A DNA stretch of 64,000 nt, taken from positions 569,079 through 633,078 of the forward strand of contig NZ_JAMXLB010000001.1 of assembly GCF_024054195.1 (NCBI RefSeq). The letters run 5' to 3'. Positions 60,391 to 64,000 of the stretch are shown here, piece after piece. Origin of the DNA: Flavobacterium sp. NRK F7 (GTDB taxonomy: Bacteria; Bacteroidota; Bacteroidia; Flavobacteriales; Flavobacteriaceae). The position numbers were made by a program, and so were the translations under genes. Position 1 is the stretch's first letter; every line of letters starts with the position of its first letter. A model generated the notes under the pieces. It searched no databases. It was not told the DNA's origin and was given only the letters and a program-made list of their open reading frames with translations.

Positions 60391-60839
60391 CCTCGTTTCA
60401 TTTGAATGTGAGGTATATCGTCTTCTAAATACATTTCGCTGGTTTGAACAAATCCTAATGATTGGTAAAATTTAGTCAGGTATTGCTGCGCAGAAATTGT
60501 AATTTTTGTTTCCTCAAAATACTCTTTTACTGCGGAAATAGAAACTTCCATTACTTGAAAACCCCATTTTTTATCTCTGAACTTTGGGCTGACTACGACT
60601 CTACCAATAGAGGCCTCATCAAAATAATACCCTTTGTCAAAAATACGTGTGTAAGCCACAATTTCATCATTATAAAATCCAAGTACGTGAATTGCTTTAG
60701 AATCTTTACCATCTATGTCTTGATAAACGCAATTTTGTTCCACCACAAAGACTTCTGAGCGCAGTTGTAGTAAATTATATAGCTCCTGTAGAGAAAGTTC
60801 GTTAAAACGCTTAATTTTAAATTGAATAGTTGAGCTCAT
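60387..60839 (-). CDS. elaA: ElaA-type GNAT acetyltransferase
   Basis: A 150-residue GNAT protein with the ElaA pattern LQLRSEVFVVEQNCVYQDIDGKD, the acetyl-CoA motif GRVVVSPKFRDKKWGFQVM and AQQYLTKFYQSLGFV. Substrate unknown. Start at 60839 fits the family length. Confidence 0.85.
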   Translation of the reverse strand: MSSTIQFKIKRFNELSLQELYNLLQLRSEVFVVEQNCVYQDIDGKDSKAIHVLGFYNDEIVAYTRIFDKGYYFDEASIGRVVVSPKFRDKKWGFQVMEVSISAVKEYFEETKITISAQQYLTKFYQSLGFVQTSEMYLEDDIPHIQMKRG

Positions 60840-60853
60840 AGTTATTAAAAGAA

Positions 60854-60883
60854 AAATCTCATTAAACTTATTTAATGAGATTT
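60854..60883 (-). terminator. Terminator of the DUF4837 gene
   Basis: A perfect stem AAATCTCATTAAA / TTTAATGAGATTT with a CTTA loop, 26 bases past the stop at 60909. Confidence 0.8.
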
Positions 60884-60908
60884 ATATTATTAGAACAAAA
60901 ATAGTTAT

Positions 60909-61889
60909 TTATTTTAAAAATTTAACCGATTTAATAATGGCTTCTAATTCGAAAACCAAATCACGCTTGGATTTTGATGGGTTGTAAGTAAAGCCCTCTA
61001 AAACTAAAAAACGGTTGTTTTTTGAATCTTTGATAGCGTAATTAATAAATGGTCCGCCCATAAAATCATTTTTAAGATACCAATTCCCTTTGGTTTCATA
61101 AGTATCTCTTCCAGCTAGTGTAATATTAAAAAAATTAGGTGCATACGCTTCTTCTGTTACCATCCAAGTATTCTCTAAAGTTCCATGAATAAATTGCTTT
61201 CCAATGGAGTCACGCATTTTTACAATATTATTAACCACATTAGAGTCGTTTTCTATAATATTTATTGGCATTTCATAAACTAAAATACTATTATAACCCG
61301 TACTAAATTCTTTTCTAATCCATAAAAAATTATCTTTAACCATGTCATATTTATAACCATGTCCAATAGTTAAAGCCACCCCAAAACGATCTCTAACTTT
61401 TTGATCTGTAATGGCTGCCTTATTTAAACGAATTTGATTTTCAACAATTTCACCTTCTTTTATTTTTTGGATTATTTCATTCGCTTTCTTTTCGAGAGTA
61501 GCTAATATTTCATCCTTATTCTTACCGACAATATAAAAAACTTGCTGCGGTTTAGCAAATTCATCTTTCTTAGCACTAAAACCACTTTGATTGCTTTTTT
61601 CGACAACGATAATATTTCTAGAGTTTCTTACAAAACCTTCAAAAATTTTAGTAGGATATTGGTTTAAAGTAAATAATGGTTCTTCATTTTGCAAACCATC
61701 AACAGGAGCGGCAAATTTCTTTCGAATACTATCTCCAATTTCTCCATTCCAAAGATTTTCATCAATGATAATTGAAACATTATTTATTTTGCCATTTGAT
61801 TCTGTTAAAACAGCCTTTTTGTCTGCCTCGTTTTCTTTACAAGACGATAATAAAATTAAACTTAAAAAAACAATCCCTAATTTTTTCAT
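60909..61889 (-). CDS. DUF4837 family lipoprotein
   Basis: A 326-residue protein with a lipobox (LILLSSCKENE, Cys17). The body matches DUF4837 of Bacteroidota in outline: IIIDENLWNGEIGDSIRKKF, GVALTIGHGYKYDMVKDNFLWIRKE and a late GPFINYAI. Its envelope function is unknown. It follows the MltD-like gene by 12 bases and is probably co-transcribed with it. Confidence 0.83.
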   Translation of the reverse strand: MKKLGIVFLSLILLSSCKENEADKKAVLTESNGKINNVSIIIDENLWNGEIGDSIRKKFAAPVDGLQNEEPLFTLNQYPTKIFEGFVRNSRNIIVVEKSNQSGFSAKKDEFAKPQQVFYIVGKNKDEILATLEKKANEIIQKIKEGEIVENQIRLNKAAITDQKVRDRFGVALTIGHGYKYDMVKDNFLWIRKEFSTGYNSILVYEMPINIIENDSNVVNNIVKMRDSIGKQFIHGTLENTWMVTEEAYAPNFFNITLAGRDTYETKGNWYLKNDFMGGPFINYAIKDSKNNRFLVLEGFTYNPSKSKRDLVFELEAIIKSVKFLK

Positions 61890-61901
61890 ACAAGCGGTTA
61901 T

Positions 61902-63404
61902 TTATCCGTTAATATTGAGTTTCATACCTGGTCTAATATTATTACCACTAATACCGTTCCATTTTTTTATATCTTCAGCAGAAATTCCCGGAAATTTTTT
62001 TGCAATAGAGTATAATGAGTCTCCTTTTTTAACCCTATATACTTGATTACTAGAAGCATTACTACTATTTGAATAACTATTTGTAGAAACTCTTTCGGTT
62101 GAAAATATTTTTAAATTTTTTCCAGCTTGTATCGAATTTCCTCTTAAATTATTCCAATTTTTTAATTGTGTAATGGTTACATTGTATTTATTGGCAATTG
62201 AACCTAAGCTTTCTCCACTTCTAATTTTATGGTATTTAGTCGTACTTACTAAAGCTTCTTCGGATGTATTCGGTAAAATCGTTTTCTCTTTAAAAGAATC
62301 TAAATAGTCCACATAAGCATATACTTTCTCTTCATTTGAAACAAAAAGACCTAATTTGTTTTTTGGTAAACGAAGATAATGGGCTTTATCTTCTTGATAA
62401 GGAATAATATCCAATTTATAAATTGGATTTAAAAAAGCAATTTGTTCAATTGGGACATCTAAAATTTCGGAAATTTGTTCAAATGAAATTCTACGCTTCA
62501 CCATGATGGTGTCTGTTTCAAAATACGTTAAGGGTGCTTTTTGAGGTTTGAATTTATGTTCTTTATGATATTCATAAATATACATTGTAGCTAAAAAAGC
62601 AGGAACGTAATTAGCGGTTTCTCTTGGCAAATTCTTTCGTATGTTCCAATAGTTTTGACTACCACCTGAACGACGTATCGCTTTAGAAACGTTGCCAGGA
62701 CCTGCGTTATAGGAAGCTAAAACCATACTCCAATCACCAAAAATGCGATATAAACTAGATAAATATTGACATGCTGCTTCAGTTGCTTTAAGAGGATCAT
62801 AGCGTTCATCTACAAATGAATTAACTTCTAAATCAAATTGTTTACCAGTAGGATACATAAATTGCCATAAACCAGTTGCACCTACACGTGATTTCGCTTT
62901 AGGGTTTAAGGCAGATTCTACAATTGCAAGATATTTAATTTCTAAAGGAACATCATATTTCGCTAAATGTTCTTCAAACATAGGAAAATAATATTCAGAA
63001 ATAGCCATTAAACGCTCATAGGCACCTTGTCTCTTTTTCAAAAATGTTTTAATTACATTTTCTAATGCAGGATTGTATTCAATGTTAAAAGGTGATTTAT
63101 CATCTAGTTTTTTTAAACGTTTTTTTAAAACATCAGTAGATAAATCAAAGGTTACTGTTGAATCAATATCAATTTCAGTGACATCGGCATACATGTCTTC
63201 AAAAATTTCTTCATTAGACAATTCAGCTAACCATCTTTCATCAATACAATTGCTTGTATTATGATTCGTAAAAGTGGTTTTAATTGAATCTAAATAGGCC
63301 ATTTTTAAGACAGCAACATCTACATTCTCTTTTTTTAAATCTTGAGCAAATAATACACTTGCTAATAAAGATAAAACACTTGTATATAATTTTTTATTCA
63401 TCAT
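61902..63404 (-). CDS. MltD-like membrane-bound lytic transglycosylase with two LysM domains
   Basis: A 500-residue exported protein. The transglycosylase core has catalytic Glu in LAIVESALNPKAKSRVGATG, then LWQFMYPTGKQF and SYNAGPGNVSKAIRRSGG. Two LysM repeats follow at about 390-435 (HKIRSGESLGSIANKYNV) and 452-498 (YRVKKGDSLYSIAKKFPG). It cleaves peptidoglycan glycan strands with anhydromuramic acid formation. Confidence 0.92.
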   Translation of the reverse strand: MMNKKLYTSVLSLLASVLFAQDLKKENVDVAVLKMAYLDSIKTTFTNHNTSNCIDERWLAELSNEEIFEDMYADVTEIDIDSTVTFDLSTDVLKKRLKKLDDKSPFNIEYNPALENVIKTFLKKRQGAYERLMAISEYYFPMFEEHLAKYDVPLEIKYLAIVESALNPKAKSRVGATGLWQFMYPTGKQFDLEVNSFVDERYDPLKATEAACQYLSSLYRIFGDWSMVLASYNAGPGNVSKAIRRSGGSQNYWNIRKNLPRETANYVPAFLATMYIYEYHKEHKFKPQKAPLTYFETDTIMVKRRISFEQISEILDVPIEQIAFLNPIYKLDIIPYQEDKAHYLRLPKNKLGLFVSNEEKVYAYVDYLDSFKEKTILPNTSEEALVSTTKYHKIRSGESLGSIANKYNVTITQLKNWNNLRGNSIQAGKNLKIFSTERVSTNSYSNSSNASSNQVYRVKKGDSLYSIAKKFPGISAEDIKKWNGISGNNIRPGMKLNING

Positions 63405-63468
63405 TTTAGTTTTAGTTGAATTAGGGGCTTATTTACTATAACTAATAATTACTTATTATTTTTATTTT

Positions 63469-64000
63469 TTAATCTTCTAAAATTGCCGCAATACCTGGCA
63501 ACACTCTTCCTTCTAACATTTCTAACATAGCTCCACCACCAGTGGATACATAACTCATTTTGGGCTCTAAACCAAATTGTTTAACTGCAGCTACACTATC
63601 TCCACCACCAACTAATGAAAAAGCACCATTTTGAGTAGCTTTAGCTATTGATTCTCCTAAAGCAATGGTACCTTTAGAAAAAGTATCCATTTCAAAAACA
63701 CCTAAGGGACCATTCCATAAAATCGTTTTTGAATCGTTTAAAATTCTATCAAATATAGCAAGTGATTTTGGTCCAGCATCTAAACCTTGCCATCCATCAG
63801 GTATTTGCTTTACATCAACAATTTGTGTGTTGGCTTCATTAGAAAAAGCATCAGCAGCGACAACATCTACAGGCAAATGTATTTGAACACCTTTTTCTTT
63901 AGCTTGTTTTACTATTTCGATTGCTAAATCTAATTTATCCTCTTCACAAATAGAATTACCTATATGACCTCCTAAAGCCTTAACAAAAGTAAATGTCATT
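63469..64000 (-). CDS. pgk: Phosphoglycerate kinase, C-terminal part (5' end outside window)
   Basis: The frame is open to the window edge and gives the last 176 residues: the nucleotide-binding half with [17 protein letters not shown], then [12 protein letters not shown] and [21 protein letters not shown]. It makes ATP from 1,3-bisphosphoglycerate in glycolysis. The Met at 63999 is internal, not the start. Confidence 0.94.
   Translation of the reverse strand, partial: MTFTFVKALGGHIGNSICEEDKLDLAIEIVKQAKEKGVQIHLPVDVVAADAFSNEANTQIVDVKQIPDGWQGLDAGPKSLAIFDRILNDSKTILWNGPLGVFEMDTFSKGTIALGESIAKATQNGAFSLVGGGDSVAAVKQFGLEPKMSYVSTGGGAMLEMLEGRVLPGIAAILED

Noticed and set aside
61591..62046. 151-codon plus-strand frame across the DUF4837 and MltD-like genes
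   Set aside because: Antisense to two well-supported genes and spanning their junction; no domain or promoter.

Overview
The window looks like chromosomal DNA from a member of the Bacteroidota, most likely a flavobacterium. It is AT-rich, has Bacteroidota-type promoters (TTG, a 19-20 base spacer, then TAnnTTTG), and lacks strong Shine-Dalgarno sequences. Its gene families are typical of Flavobacteriaceae: DUF2480, DUF3078, DUF4349, DUF4837, DUF5689, DUF5995, DUF6438, a TonB receptor with a carboxypeptidase-like plug extension, and a linear SUF operon. No rRNA, tRNA, CRISPR array or insertion sequence was seen.

Layout. 1-4411: a truncated gene, then a minus-strand block in which six tandem copies of a 57-residue lipoprotein gene, plus a seventh diverged member, precede a TPR-containing sensor histidine kinase and its response regulator. 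4484-4531: a perfect 21-bp inverted repeat in the divergent intergenic region. 4611-6441: phosphoesterase, beta-barrel protein, PhnA-like protein. 6606-18205 (minus): a polymorphic toxin locus. It holds a 1286-residue putative carrier, a ~639-residue hydrophobic protein, a WHH nuclease toxin with a SUKH immunity protein, then four displaced toxin/immunity cassettes and one collapsed remnant. The cassettes are joined by two families of direct repeats, and each ends in its own terminator. 18472-19170: a LexA/CI-like self-cleaving repressor, divergent from the toxin locus.

19226-23721: M1 peptidase, subtilase lipoprotein and MBL-fold hydrolase (minus). 23894-31766: the SUF iron-sulfur assembly cluster (sufA, B, C, D, S, E, T) with passenger genes, including a four-helix-bundle (S23-type) gene between sufC and sufD flanked by an inverted repeat. 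31836-37844: ABC exporter, DUF2480, DUF3078 and two tandem coiled-coil membrane proteins. 37895-39133: HflX. 39356-45297: a TonB receptor with two secreted or anchored partners and a divergent EEP-family nuclease/phosphatase. 45385-47680: 3-hydroxyanthranilate dioxygenase and an ALDH7-like dehydrogenase. 47830-54123: mixed genes ending in a hybrid histidine kinase. 54706-56548: a three-gene patatin operon whose promoter is almost identical over 32 bp to that of the toxin locus. 56668-64000: rnpA, DUF4349, a C-terminal processing peptidase, an OmpA-like protein, ElaA, DUF4837, an MltD-like transglycosylase and the 3' end of pgk.

Three points stand out. First, the tandem small-lipoprotein array sits directly upstream of a TPR sensor kinase, a possible self-signalling or surface-peptide system. 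Second, the toxin locus has a switchable arsenal and a phage-type repressor next to it. Third, a promoter/operator signature links that locus to the patatin operon about 36 kb away. Functional links among these are inference; the gene order, repeats and motifs are read directly from the sequence.
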